64,000 nt of DNA from Rhynochetos jubatus (lineage: Eukaryota > Chordata > Aves > Eurypygiformes > Rhynochetidae). A program made the translations under genes and the position numbers. The stretch spans positions 37,663,165 through 37,727,164 of the forward strand of contig CM050690.1 of NCBI GenBank assembly GCA_027574665.1, given 5' to 3'. Position 1 is the first letter of the stretch, and each line of letters starts with the position of its first letter. This document shows positions 48,901 through 62,700 of the stretch, in pieces. The notes beneath the pieces are model-generated. The model was not told the DNA's origin and did not search any database. It was given only the letters and a program-made list of their open reading frames with translations.

Positions 48901-51900
48901 CATCAGAATTTGTCTGAAAAACTCTAACTTTATTTTGATGGCACAGTGGTTTTAATGTTGATAATCTATACAGTTCAAATTGGGATATTTGATTTGAGAA
49001 GCAGGAGTCTGCAGTCCTGAAAGATCTGGGACAAGGCAGACAGTTAAAAATCAGTTCAAGCCCAGTTACTAAAAGCATTGCTGACACAAAATTTTCCATT
49101 ATATTTTCAGTCACATAAAAGATGGTACCACCTTTCAGAAGTTTTTCAGCTGAGATTAGATTTCCTTTTTTTTTTTTTTTTAATTTGTGTCAGGTTTTCA
49201 TTTACTGTCAAATAATGAGTCAATGGACTTTGTAGAGAAGACAGAATCTGACTCTTGCGTTAGTCCTATTTTTCCAGGTCCTTTGTGCTTTATCCAGACA
49301 GATTAAAGATTCCTCGCTAGACATTCATACTCTATGTTAAGAGCAAGTTAATTTTTTAAAAAAACAAAATATAATTGAACAAATGTTAACTATAACAGGC
49401 ACTGTAAGCATCTTTCAAATCTGGTGAGTTTAAAAAAGCCAGGCACAGAGCATGGCTTCTGTAACACTGTACCTGAACATATGGCTCCAGACTCCCCATC
49501 AGTGTGAGAATGAGCAAGATACAGACGAAGTTTGTTTTCTACAGACACAGCTCCCCATTTTCCAATGGATTTTAAGAGCATGCTATGCTGAGCAGCTCAA
49601 CACCTTGTGCAGTAATTTCTGGCTGTGTGCAAATTCTCAACAGATCTCAGCAGGAACCGTACTAATGGAAAATGGACTCCAGAAACTTAAATTAAGCAAC
49701 TACCTCCTCCTTCTTTCCCACAGACTACTTCACATACTTCCCAAATTATGACTTACAAAATTGCTTGCCTTCCATACAGGTGCAACTGATGCCACAGATG
49801 ATGTGGCCAAAAGTACTGGAAAACTTCTTTTGTCCTTTCAATGAATGCTCCTTGTTGAAGAAGTAAATTAATTTACTTCAGAAAGCTTCATTCTAATCAG
49901 GTATGATTTACTAGATTGAGAAAATAAAGGATCTTTCACTTGGAACAGAGGTCAAAGTCAAGTAAGCTTTTTGTGTCATAAATGACTTCTTTTATGTGGT
50001 ACACAGACCAGTCATTAAAGGATCAGCTGCACTGGGAATCAAGTTACTGCATATTTGCTTTGATAACTCAGATCTACATACTAGTTCAGAAGCAGCTAAC
50101 ACACACACCCCCATTTCTCAAAGCTGGATCAGAGACAGATACCAAATTCTTATGGAAGGAGGAGAGAAAGGCTGGAGGCTGAAATCCTTTCCTTTGGTTC
50201 ATTCTTACAGCTCAATAAACCTATAATCTTTAAATAATTCTTAGTGCTCTCTCACGTCAGTATTTCTCAGAATAAAAGTTATCTTTCCTGATTTTTCCAG
50301 GTACAGCAGCATTCTCGTATTTTGGAAAGAGCAGCTCTGAATATTCACAGCAATATATCATAACCCCTCTGGGCTGTGCTTCCTCTCCCTTGTGTCACAT
50401 GTGACATATCACCGTTTTCCCAAGCTGCTCTGCAGCTACCACATATAAAGAAATGAATTTATTTAATCTAAAGCAAATAACCTGTCCAATGGGTTGCTCT
50501 GAATGAAGACCTGCGATTTGCAAAAGAGAGCACCATTAATACACGGTGACCATCACCTTTCTAAGGTGCATCCCTCCACTCCAACCCACAACTTGCTCAC
50601 CAGCTGGACTTTAAACTGTAGACATTTTCCAGGCTTCTGTATTCACCCAATGCAAAAGTTTAATCTGAAGTGGAGCCCAGAGCTGCCAAACACTTTTCCT
50701 AGGTAAATAAATCATGTTTCTCCTATACTGTTCTACCTATATGCAGAAACACTTTTATATTTAAAATTTCACAAGAAGTTGAAGGTTCCTGTAAGGTTTC
50801 AAAGCATGAATAGTAAGAGGAATGACATGGATGAAATCACCTCAGCCCGTATTAATACATGCTTGTTTTGTAAACTAAACGGGAGGAAAGGAGATGAAGT
50901 ACAACAAAAATGGTATTCAGACACTTGACATCTGGCTTTTTCACGAGTCTCAAATTCCACACATTACACAGGTACACCCTGGTCTTGGATGAAGTAAGAG
51001 TCCTGCTTATAGCCCACTGTCTCACTGGTTTGCAGTGAAAAATTGTTTTGAGGACGAATGCATGAACTGTGAAATTTTAGGTACAAAAACAAGGTAAGAG
51101 AACTCAAGCTTCTCCTTGAGTTGCTTTTGCGGAACACAGGCAGCACAAAGTACTTTTCCTTTGAACCCTCCCATCCCATCCCCACCCTGTAATAGCATCC
51201 GTACGCAAGCACAGACAACAGGAAAGGAGAAAGCGGAACCTGAGGGACAGGGGATGACAGCACAGCATTTTCCTTGGAAGACATGAAAAGCCCTTTGTGT
51301 TTATCCAGCAACACCTGTCCACTGAGGCTTGGTGTGGCTCCATCGGAAAGCACCCTTACGATTAAGCAGGGTTAAGTGTTTTGCCAGTCCAAGACCAACA
51401 GCGCACACTACCTTGTGCAAGCCCATCTCTGGTCTTTAAGCTGCCAGAGGCAACCCAACTGACATCTCTAAAACATCTCGATTGCTCCACCTGGAGGATG
51501 TCTCATCTCTTATTTTCTCAAATGAGAATCCTGTTCTTCCATTCTCTGAAGCAATACAAAGGCCCTGAAGTGCAGCCTAGAGCAAATCTTTAAGCACTCT
51601 ACAAATCAGAATTTACATCAAGGAAGAGTTGACAGTGTTTTCTTAATTGCTTTCTTCCTCTTCAGTTTACAATTCTGTGCTACAGAAATTTATATAAAGG
51701 CAAAATATCTCACCGGATAGCTGACTTAAGGGGTGTTTTGCTTTCATTCACCTCTGTAGCTACTCCAACAATCACCTCACATAAAAGAACAGCCAAAGCA
51801 AAACCCAAAACACTTGGCATCCTATTCAATTTTTAAAACAAAAAACTTCTATTTGGATATAAATGCAAAACAAGAAAGCACATCTTTCCCTTTCTTTCAT

Positions 51901-54900
51901 ATGTTACATATGTGTGCTCCAAGCTTGTGGCTTGTAACTGCTGTTCCATTTCTGTTCAGAAAAAGCTGGAGATTAGAAGTTCCAGACCCTTGCTACAATA
52001 GTATGCTTTAAAATAACAGCAAGTATCTACTTTCTGAAAGCATTACTCTTTCTTGGAGTGCTCAGAAAAGACAGAATATAGTCACTCTGTCCTCTGTTTC
52101 AAATAGAGGATGGTTCTTCTGGTTATAGACACATCTATAAACTATAATTGAGATGTGTTATTTCAGACACCTTTAGTGCTAATGGTTTAATAACAAATCC
52201 TAATTTAATGTGCACGTGTTTGCATTTTGATGCTTATCCATGTGAGATGGGTAGAGATGTTCTACAAACAAAGTCAGAGAACTGTTGGACATACTTCAGA
52301 TTCAACTGTGTCTACAGCCAAAAATAGATGCTATAGGAAATAAAGCATTAGTACATAAAGTTGAAAAATAAAAGCTGACAAAATACAGGCTTTAGTTTGA
52401 ATAAAGTTTGATGAAAATACACAGAAAGAAGCAGAAAAAAATAGCCAGGAACATTACTCCCAAAAAATCTCAACTGGATTGTGCACTAAGAGAAGAATAA
52501 GCCCATTATCAAATGCACCCACTAAGAACAACTCCAAAGTTACTTCCTAAAACTAGTCTTTTGCCACAAAGCTTCCAGATGATCAATAAAAATTCCTACA
52601 GTTGCGTATTCAGAGCTAAAGGAGACCGTGGTGTGAATTTTTTAGATTCAGTGAATTAATGATCCATAAACTGTAGTGAAGTATGTAACAAATCAAAGTG
52701 ACATATACCGTGCAGGACTCAGTCAGTATCAGTCAGGGACTGTGTTTCAACTACATCCACACTCCAAGAAAATTAGCATATTGGAAGGAATCCACTCCAG
52801 GATATCCGAGACTAGAAAAATGTAATTACTTTTACTCACAGCTCTGTAAAATAATCGTATTGTATACAGGTGACTTGTAAAAATGGATTAACTTTATAAT
52901 CTCCCAAAAGCTGCACGAGGCAGCCAGATATTAATATACTACATAAGCAGCAAGAGAAACACAGTTAATTTAGTAGCTCTTAATCACAAATAAATTACTT
53001 CAGGAAAAAATCTATAGACTAAGCACTGGAACCTATACATAGCATAAGACTTTTATTCCCATCTCTGGATGCAAACCAGAAAAACAAACAAAAAAATAAT
53101 CCGTGGTGTTTTGTTTGAGCCAAAAGCTTTATTAATCAAACACCTGTCCAGGCATTAACTAAGCATTGTCATACTGTTGCACAGTAGATAAACACATGCT
53201 GATATTTCCATTTTACAGAAGAACATGTCAGTACTTTCTAGCCTCAAAATAAACCATTGCTAAAAATTAGTAAAAGTCATAACTTCTAGTTTTTCACACT
53301 TCAGATGTAAAGCTTCTTTTACTGATTATACTGTTACTTGATGTTTTTCCATGGTTTTAACTCTATTTTTTACTCCATTTTCAGCATCAAAGCTGGACGG
53401 AAGAGTTAAGCGTGTCTGCAAGAGGCAAAATTTTTTCTGTAGAAAAATCCTCTATTCTAGCCACCGGATTTAAATTGTTTGCATTTCAGCACACTAACTG
53501 AAAACATGTTAAAATTCTTGCTTTGGGCCACTGAATAAATTTTTTTAACCATTTCTTATGAAAATGTTTTAGTCTCCAATCAACACTGGTGTTTAGTATC
53601 TATCTAGCCATCTTGTTGCTTTTCTTAAATCTATATTCTAAGCCTCATTTTTTTTTTCCAGGTAGCCTCTCATAGCAGTAGTCCCTCCTGTCTGCTCTTA
53701 CCAGTTTAAGACTGTTAAAAAATAAAAGCTGCTATTCTTAACCGCATGATGCTGCTTTCACTGCTGCTAGGCAGCCGCAGGGTGTCTGTCCTGACTCCTT
53801 GCCAGCTCCCCTCCCTGTGCTTGCCTGCACAAGAGAAGCAGGCAAAACCAGGAAGGGATGCCGGGAGCCATGGAGGGACAAATCTAAGCAAATAGATGAG
53901 TCATAATGGGGCTGACTGTGCTATTTCAGCAACCTTATGCATATGCCCATGGATGAGGAAGGCTTATGGATGGGATCCAGGCTTCTTCAATTATCTGTGA
54001 CTTCCAGCCACAAGAAATAAAAAGGCATCTCAATACAGAGTGAGTAAAATCGGATTTAAGTCCCAAACCCACGTGTCTTGAGGAAATGAATTCTTAGGAA
54101 TGCAAGCCAGGCTGCTGCTGCCTGCAGCAGATCCCAGAATCCCCAGAAGTCTCTTCCTATAGGTTTGTCAACAGCATGTCAGAGGATGCTACAGCAAAGA
54201 CAGTGCAACCCAATGAAGAACTATTTAATACCTTGCGTTGTGCTTTTTGAATCCCCAAGCATTATTAACTGCGCACCACTCAAACACTGCTCTAGAGACA
54301 GGATAATCAGCCCATCCTGGGGCTTTTCAGAGCTGCTAATCACCTGAGCATTGGTTATTTCCAAACATTGTTTAGCATACCTCCCACAACAGCTTTATGA
54401 GTTAAAGGAATTATTCACTGTTACAGCAGAGAAAAGGAGAAATTAACTTTGAGAGTTACCATTAATTGCAAGTTCCCGACATGTGATGCCTAATAACATT
54501 TGTCTTTTTTTTTCCTGAATATGTAGCATTTTATAAAATTTTCAATATACCACTACTGATCCTCATGACTAGCTGCCACTGAAAAAGACTGGTATAGTCA
54601 GACCCCAGTGGCTTCACTTTGGCATCCAGAGAAAGAACGTATCAGAGGTTCTTTCAGGGTCAGAGGGGAAAGACATGTGCAATTCCATCAGCTGCTGACT
54701 CCTAGTGACCTGCCCTGCACCACCTAACTCCAAGGCATGGACAGGGGAGGGGTGGGAGACAATTCTTTGGGCAGCATTACCTGACTGTACACACGAAAAA
54801 GCACTGCCCCCAACTATGCCTTACAGTGGAGTGCTAGGAATTTAATGAACAGATAGAAATTTACAAGTATTACCATTTTAATAATATTCTCTTAACTCAG

Positions 54901-57900
54901 TATTTTGTGTGCAACAGCAGGTAGCGAGTAACAAATTCTAAGGTAGAAATAGCATGTCAGTTGACATCTACTCCTCTGCTTTGGTGTTGCTTTGACATAC
55001 CACCATATGTTCTTGCCCTCTGAGCAAGAGCTCTCCTCAGCTACATGCCTATCTCAGTGCTGCTTAATCTTTACTGAGCCAGTGGAAAATTACAGGAATT
55101 AAAAACACAAAGCTGAGGAGCCTGTGTGAGGGGTGCTCCTCCATCGAAGTTGCAAGCTTACAAGGTATGGGAATGGGCTATGTAGTTTCAGAGCAGTATT
55201 AGCATTTAGAAGGCTTGTTTAAACTTATCTGTTCTCTTTCCCCCTAATATATGTTGTTAATATTCTACAAATAACATCTGGATGATCTGTTAATCAACAA
55301 CCACTGTTGAACAAACACTACAAATGCACTGTAACAAGGTAGTGCCCGCAGAGAAAGTATGAGTTAAACCAATCTGACGTAAAAGATCCTTAAGCATAAC
55401 CTGAAAATACATTTTGTTTGAAAATCATATTTCTAAAAATTTATTAAAATGCCAGATCTAATCACAGATCTAGGACCTGATTCTGACCTGCCACTTTCAC
55501 TGGGCAATTAATTACTCCTTGAGTAAACTCAGTTTTTCTCCCTCTAAAACCAGCTTTCCTTCCAGCATGTGTGGTTCGCAGCGAACATTTTCCTGCCATA
55601 CTTTGCTGCCAAGATCATTCATCAGAATACCTGCAACTCCAGCTGATGAAACTGGCACATGAACAGCACTTGAAAAGACAGCGTGTACTTTATACCAGCC
55701 ACCTGTACTTTCAGGAAGTATGCTAAAGCTTTGAGAGTAGTTTACAGGGTGGAGGTTGCAGGATCAGAAGCAGAAAATCTTTAGGAAGTTTTACATTTTA
55801 CACCCTACTGAGATTCTCCAGTGGAGCTGTGAGAACTCCTCTCCAACCATTATTACAGTCTACACCTTATTAAGCACATCTGCTTCCAAATGAAGACAGC
55901 TAAAAATGCCTCGGACTGCTCTTAACCATAACTAATAACCACTAGTTCTACAACTGAGCTAACCTCAACTTTAGTGGCTTTCTATTTTGCTTTTCTGCAA
56001 TACTGTCAACTTCTTGCATTGCTTAAGGGATTTGTTTTTCTGCATGTATGAACGCTGACATATACAATGATGATGACACTTGTTACCATACTGTACTACC
56101 TGGAATCAAGTGTTTTAACAAAGCATCTTACAACAGGTTAATAGATGTAAAGGGATGATTTTTCAGACCTGCTACCCATAACAACTTACTTAAGACCTAC
56201 AGATTCCTAGCACTTTCATTGATCTGCTCATTAAAGAATCAGGAATTTTCTAAGACTTCTTTGATTTCAAGTTCAGCCTTTGCACAATTTAGAATATGCT
56301 GATAGGAAAATATATACGGCAACTTTTTTTTTTAATATATTGTAAGACACAGCTTTTCCTCTCCTCATAATACTTTTTCTGTGGTCCTATTTATGACTTT
56401 ATTCCTTATCCGTCTGAAACAACTTCTGTTCCTTCAATACGTGAAATCTTGTGCATATATTCGTTTTCTCTTCTCACTTTTATGTCACTGTACAGTCACA
56501 TTTCCATCTTTTCCATGTTAATGTAACTATGATTCCACAATTTACAACGGTCAATGCTATTATAATTTAGATTCATATCTTATCTACAGCAGCAAACCTA
56601 CAAATAACTAACAGCTACCTTTTCCCTATCTTGGCTATGGCTGAGCTAAAAAAGAGGGTGATATTAAATTTTGGTCTGTCTTAAAGCTGCAGTTGTCAGA
56701 GATGTAATAGATAGCAGGGAAATATAAGTGACAATGAAGGACGTGAAGCAGGAATTTTAACCAGCAGATAAAAATGGTAATAACCCTAATGAGTGTAAAC
56801 TGGTAACTGAAAAGTTCCTATCCACACTGGGTGATTCACAACTTGGGAAAAACAGAGGAAAAGCCCATCCATGAGCCAGAGGAGGTGCCTAGTCAAGGCA
56901 TGTAAGTACTGCTGAAGCACGGAACTAGGCAGTCCTGTGGGAGGCTTGCTCTGGCAGGAAGTGTTCAGAACAGAAAGATTGTCTGACCCTGCAGTAGGCA
57001 GGTCTAAAAAGGCAGTGGAAATGGGGGACAGGAGTTGCAGAAAGCCACCAGTTATCTTCAGAAGCAAAATTAACTCAGTTGGAAGGGCCACAGAAGCAGT
57101 AGGAAGACAAAAAACAAGTGTGGGCGAGAGAAAAATGTCAGACATAGCAAAAATTATGTGAAAGAGCCAGAATGCTGGAAGACACCAGAGTGAAATACTA
57201 TCAAGGAATGAGGTGAGCAAACGGGTCTTCTTCCTCCACATGGCACTCCTCATACATCACAGCTTGGGAAATACAAGAGCTATATGCTCTACTACTTCAG
57301 ACAAGCAGGCAAAGGTATACCCTGCTGAGCTGCTGTCCATCAGCCAGCTCTTTCAAGTTTGCTGCCAGTGTTTTCTACTACAGAGAGGGGTCTTGATCTT
57401 GAAGGACAGCGTGAGCTTTCATCCGGTAGCCCGAAATAAGGAAGTCTGATCTGCTGCTATTTTTGACAGCTGCCATGACTATAGAGAAGACTGCAATCTA
57501 CAGGATATGCTAAGAACCAATTAGAAATACTTGAATGAGTTAATTCATAAAATCTCATAACAGTCAAGCCATTTCCTTCAATTGCCAAAGTAAAACCAAG
57601 TAGACAAAACCAGGAAATTTGTCAAGCACCTGGACTGTTACTCCCATCCTCCCCTCTGCCTCAGTCTCATTTGTTGTTGCAGTAGCACCATATTTTTATT
57701 ATGTACAGGGGCTGATGGGAAGCGTCTCCAGTCCTTAAGATGCTACACTGATAAAAATGGCTTTAGCAATATTCACTGGTGGTGACAAATCTGTATTCTC
57801 ACCTATACATAATTTATTAGTAAGTTTGAGAGCTGCATCCTTTGCCTGAGCAGAGACTGTGGTTTAAAGATTGACTTTTTTTTCCCTCTGCCTTTTTCTA

Positions 57901-59264
57901 CAGATATTATCAGAAGCTGTTAAATAACACTGCTCTCCCCTTACTGCTCAATACTACAGAGATGCCACAAACCCACAATAGACTGCTTATAGCACTATCT
58001 AAGTTTTTCAAGTAGGGAACTTATGTGATAGCTAAAGTTGTCTCTAACTACACAAATTTTCTATAATAGTGCCCAGATTTATGCAGGGTCAAATAACAGC
58101 CAGACTCAAAGACAGCAATATAAGAAGGTTATTTTAGACCTTACTATGCCCCTGTCCCATGGGAGATAGTAGTGAAGAGCATGGTGAGAGTAGTGGAATG
58201 AACACAGCGGCCCTGGAAATAAACAAGTTTTGGCAGGGTAAGGACTGGCATATGTCTTTCCCCCTCCTGGTCCCACAGATAACTTACACACAGCTCTAGC
58301 AGCATGATCAGGAGGCAGTATCTTCCCTTTCTCAGCACAGCTTTGCTGCCCAAGAGTGTTAATAAAGGTAAATCCAGATATGACACCTCTGCTTGACACC
58401 CCCTTCTTCTCATAATGATTTTGGCTAAATACACCTACCAAGCCTGCACACAATTCCTTTCACTGTTGTTCTAAGTAGCTAGTATTTAGACATTATCTAA
58501 ATTTTCAATGCCTCCTGTACATCACTATCATTTTTTTTGCTTACCACACTTAAAAACAAAGAGTATTTTCCTTTTTTCATCACAGACAGAAAAGCAAACA
58601 ACTCATTGAGCCGAATCCAACCCTTATAGTTAAATTTAAACAAACATACTGCCTGTACAGACCAACTTTTGTTGTCATTTTTCAGTCCGCTTACCGCTGA
58701 GATTATTACTGCAGCCTGGATCAGTTAACCTTCAAAGACTACATATTCTGTTCACTGCAATACTTAAAGAGAACATTGCAAATAAAGTAACAAACCTATA
58801 TACTTCAGCTGATAGCAAAAAACCTGAAAACAATACCAGTGTCAAGTAGCATGCAATGAAAGCGATCACAAACAATCGCTATATGCCAATAAGGAAGCAG
58901 ACTTAAAAGCAAGTTACGCACTGACAATGCCCAACGTTCGTTCCTTTTTTCCCCACCGTATCCTCAGAGCCAGGCAAACAAGCTGAAAATAATCTAACGT
59001 GCCAGGTAACTGTGAAGTTTTGTTTCCTAATTACAAATACTGCGCCTGAGCTCAGACAAAAGAAATCCCATTGAACTGATGTAAGCTGCTCTCGTAAAGA
59101 GCCGCAACAGAATTAAAATGCAGCTGCCCGGTTTTCAGTAATGAGGTCCCGGGTTGCATCCTGCTGACAAACATTTTCCCTTCTTCTGTGTAAACTAACT
59201 GCAACAACAGAGCTGTTAATCTGAAAACCTGCATATCAGCCCCGCGGAGTCACGACACGCTTAC
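45950..59264 (-). other. PRUNE2: Long intron between short-isoform first exon and exon A
   Basis: I see no coding exon and no recognisable CR1, LTR or DNA transposon in this 13.3-kb interval. It is AT-rich, with several homopolymer runs (near 47830, 48810 and 49170). A GC-richer patch lies near 53750-53890, and a G/A-rich strand at 56930-57170 creates a spurious long ORF on the opposite strand. In the full-length transcript this is only part of a larger intron. Confidence 0.6.
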
Positions 59265-59400
59265 CTTCTACAGACTGGGAGAGGCCTTCCTACTAGGAAA
59301 ACAATAAAGATGCTTCACTGTCGCACTTCAGCATCCCTCCTTTTCTAGGGACTTACTAGGAACACGGATCCTCCACCATTTTCTCGTCACGTGACTGGCG
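59265..59400 (-). other. PRUNE2: Predicted non-coding first exon of short PRUNE2 transcript
   Basis: On the minus strand a consensus donor (GAAG|gtaagc, intron beginning at 59264) ends a CpG-richer segment that starts somewhere near 59400. Splicing to exon A at 45949 gives no long open frame upstream, because the incoming frame is closed in this exon. The first good start in the message would therefore be the ATG at 45927. Two small upstream ORFs sit in the exon: ATG at 59379 (7 codons, excellent context AAAATGG) and ATG at 59334 (13 codons). A second possible donor, CCTA|gtaagt, ends at 59357. The transcription start is not determined. Confidence 0.5.
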
Positions 59401-59630
59401 GTACTGCTAAATCAGGGTGATCACCTGCCCTCAGACAGCTGCGCGAGCCGGCAGATACCGCTTACATGAAGGCAGAGCTGTGCTGCGGCTGTTTTCCCCT
59501 CTCTTCCCTGTGGAGCTCTGCTGGAGCATCACCAAACTTTGACACGGCAGTCCGCGGGCCGTAGAGAAAAGCTCCCCGCTGTTTCATTTCAGAGCCCCAG
59601 GAAAGCTTGTGACGAGAAGCGGCATGACAA
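59380..59630 (-). promoter_or_regulatory. CpG-rich promoter-like segment with CACGTG E-box
   Basis: This interval contains many CpGs (for example gcgcgagccgg, tccgcgggccg, gacgagaagcgg) in surroundings where CpG is scarce. It includes the 10-bp palindrome GTCACGTGAC at 59386-59395, an E-box of the USF/MiT-TFE type. Just beside it on the minus strand is AAAATGGTGG, which resembles the YY1 motif often found at start sites. It lies directly upstream of the predicted first exon, so a CpG-type promoter for the short PRUNE2 isoform is the simplest reading. It could also fire in both directions. Confidence 0.5.
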
Positions 59631-59687
59631 AAGTTCTTAGGGATTCAACCTGCCTCAACTTCTGTTTGCCTCCATGGTACAGCACAT

Positions 59688-59741
59688 GCATATGTAAATC
59701 AAGCTTTACTTAATTTGTTCTGTTTGCAGTTAAGCATATGC

Positions 59742-59745
<4 letters not shown>
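59688..59745. promoter_or_regulatory. Two octamer-like sites upstream of the promoter
   Basis: gcatatgtaaat (59688-59699) and gcatatgcaaat (59734-59745) are identical except for one base and start 46 bp apart. The second contains the perfect octamer ATGCAAAT bound by POU-domain factors. They lie about 300 bp upstream of the predicted short-isoform start. A regulatory role is inference from motif and position only. Confidence 0.3.

Positions 59746-59746
<1 letters not shown>

Positions 59747-59775
<29 letters not shown>
59747..59775. repeat. Poly-A run, 29 nt
   Basis: An uninterrupted A run immediately after the octamer-like site and upstream of the PRUNE2 alternative promoter. No retrogene body is evident on its 5' side. 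Confidence 0.95.
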
Positions 59776-59777
<2 letters not shown>

Positions 59778-62700
59778 AAAACAAACAACTACCAGTTCAG
59801 CAGGCAGGGTGAATTCTGGGAGCACTAAGCGTACAAGCACCCAGAAGCAATGCTCATGGCCTGTGCTCTTGACTGTGTTTCTCAGGGGTGTGCTTGAAGG
59901 AAGGACGTTTCTTCCCATACAGTGCAGGCTTTTTATAAAAAGCCTGTTGTGGGTAGCGCTGCTAGAAAATCCAGGTGTCTTTCCAAGTGCAAAATGGCTT
60001 TCAATCCTGTGGGGATAAAACAGTGAGGCAACAGGCCCTGGAAGGCCTAACCTCCAGCTTCTCCCTTCAACCAGCTCAACTCCATGAGAACTGGAAATGC
60101 TTTCACAGCAAATTGCCAGGCTGTAAGCAGTCAAAAACTAAAGCCTAATCCCATTTTCATCTGTCACAGCAGCTCCATGCACACCTACAACAGTGTAAAT
60201 AAAAATTCAGTGGCTCCCAACTCGCTGTTAGCAACAGTACCGGGAAAGTTCTCATCAGCTGCTGCAGATCTGCTGAGATACCAGACCCCAGCTGTGCTTT
60301 TAAAGCACAACAGACCAACACCAAGCATTTAAAAAAAAAAAAAAAAAATCATCACCAATAGGAAAACACATTTCTAAAGAGGACACTGCTGCAGATGTGA
60401 CTTTTGATGCTTCTGTCAGCCAGGTCTACATAAATTTTCCAGTGATGGGAATATTTTGTAGCACTTTTTCAACTGGACAGTCTTTAATTCATTTGAAATG
60501 AAAAGTCCAGACACACGCAGAAGCTGTATCCAGGAAATAGAACTATAAAGTATTTATGTACAACAGAAGTCATTAGTAGCATGATTATGATGAGGCTATA
60601 AAGTTAGTAATGTGGCAAAAGCTATGGCCTTGATCCTCCATGCTCAGGATGATATAGAACACCTTTGAGATTCTAGGACACTCTGCTGGGACCCATTGAA
60701 CTCAGTGGATCCCACTGTCAAAAGTCAGGTCTGCATCAACAGGGTTACATTTCAGAGCTCATTAGTGCTTTAGGCTGAAGTTTCATTACACTGATCATAT
60801 TGACTGGAATAAATTATGTAGTGAAATAGCTCAGAAAAACGTGGAGTTTTGAATAGTGGGGAAGTTTTTCATGTGACCACTAAACTGTACTAACACAGTC
60901 CATGTCTTCTTGCTTTAAGAAAGTGGCTCTATCAGCCCGGTCACACAATTGAAGAAAAACTGCAGGATCACAAGTGAATAATAGTAAGTAGGGGTTTTTC
61001 CTTTTAAAATTGTTTTTCACTCACTGAAGTGTTGGTTGTTCTCTTCTTGTTAAAAGGTTTTTATAAAGTACTTGGTATTTGGCATGTAAATATTAATGCA
61101 GGTTTTTTTTTTATAAAGGGTTCATCAACATATTGGCTGCTGCTATTGTTTAACAGCTGGCTCTGCAATGGAAAACTGGGTTTTTAGTTTTAATTAATTT
61201 TGAACCTCCATATGGTGATGGAAAATACTGTATCACCCCAAAATTGATAACAAAAAAGATGGTTGTCATGACTTCACAGGCCAAATCCAGTAGAGGAAAA
61301 GAAATGGTGTTACTAAAGCCAATGCATGTACAACATATGTTGTTACTTTCATCAATAAAACAGGTTAGCAGTGAGATTCACTGACATCAAACCAGATTGC
61401 TACAAAATTAAAAAAAAAAATTAAAAGTTTTAATGAATTTACAGCTATGTTGATGGAAAGTTCATTGCTCTGAATCTGTCCTAGGGATTCTTCTGTTTTC
61501 ACGGAAGCAACATATTCGCAAAGGCTAATGCAAAACATAGAGCTTCTAATACATAATGTATATTACTATAATGATTATAATGGTGTGATTGGCATGACAT
61601 ATAATAATAATGTAAAGTACATCAAGTATGTAATTTTCCATCCTAAAGTCAGATGAACATTGAAATCTCAAGTTCTGAGCCAGCAATCTGAAAGAGTTTT
61701 TACTATGCCAGTCTAAGCATTTTGTTTAGTTTCAATTCTCTTTTTTACTTTTGTTACAATGCCTTAACTTTCATTTACATGGGCTTTATGACAAGTAACC
61801 TTCTCAGTTGTTGCTCCTTCCCTTACATGTTTGGTTTTAACCTTTAAAGCATGCTTCCTGTGTTTAGTCAATTGTCACGCTTTGCACTGCCAAGTGGGGG
61901 TTCAATTCCCATTTCAAGTCCATAATTTTGTAGTTCAGCAGGAGCAGGAAGCACCACTGAAGCAGCATGCCTGGTTCACAGAGTGCCTGGAATTGCTTTC
62001 CAGCAAATTTGGCCAATTAATAAACAATCTTGACAGGAGTGAAAGACAAAAGCCCCATGGGTATGCACAGAAAAAAGGAAACACATCCAAAGGAAAGTAA
62101 AGGTTACTTTGCAGAATGTGCCCTTTTAAACTTGCTACATATTTTCAATCCTTTAGGATTCCTATATATAGCAGCCTGCTTTGCCCATTAAAGCAAGAAG
62201 CAAACCTCGGCTCACTAATCCATTGCCTTATCCTAGCTTTCATGTGAGAGAACAGACATTTCGAGAATATACTGGGTGAAAGCCTTGGTCCACTGGAGTC
62301 AGATTTTTTTCCCTGGTTCCATTCCATCAGTATTTCAGTTCAGTACTGGACATTGATACTGGTCTTGAATCATTAATGGCTTTGAGATACATGATGTACA
62401 TCTGGCTAAATCCCAGAGATAGCAGAGTAGCCTCAGAACTCTTGCTAGTCTTGGAATAGTCACATATTTTTCTTTCATTATAATTATGTAATGAAAGGCA
62501 ATGTAATGAAAAGAGGCTTCTCTATTAAAAATGTCCTGGATTGCTTACAGTACTGGTCAATTTTAACAGCAGTGCAGCAATGGTCAGAGAGGTGTTTTGG
62601 ACAGTGGCAGTGGAAGAACTACCTTTTCCAAAAAGTCACTATACAAGTAAGCAGAAAATACTGATTGCTGCTTCTCTGAGAGCATGCTAGCAGAAATATA

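Noticed and set aside
56786-57253. 155-codon minus-strand ORF, one of the longest in the window
   Set aside because: Hydrophobic, low-complexity-like translation opposite a G/A-rich strand, with no known motif and no splice context; it fits a chance ORF in an intron.
59265-59334. ATG at 59334 as an N-terminal extension of the short PRUNE2 protein
   Set aside because: Careful codon counting shows the frame closes after 13 codons, before the donor, so it cannot run into exon A.
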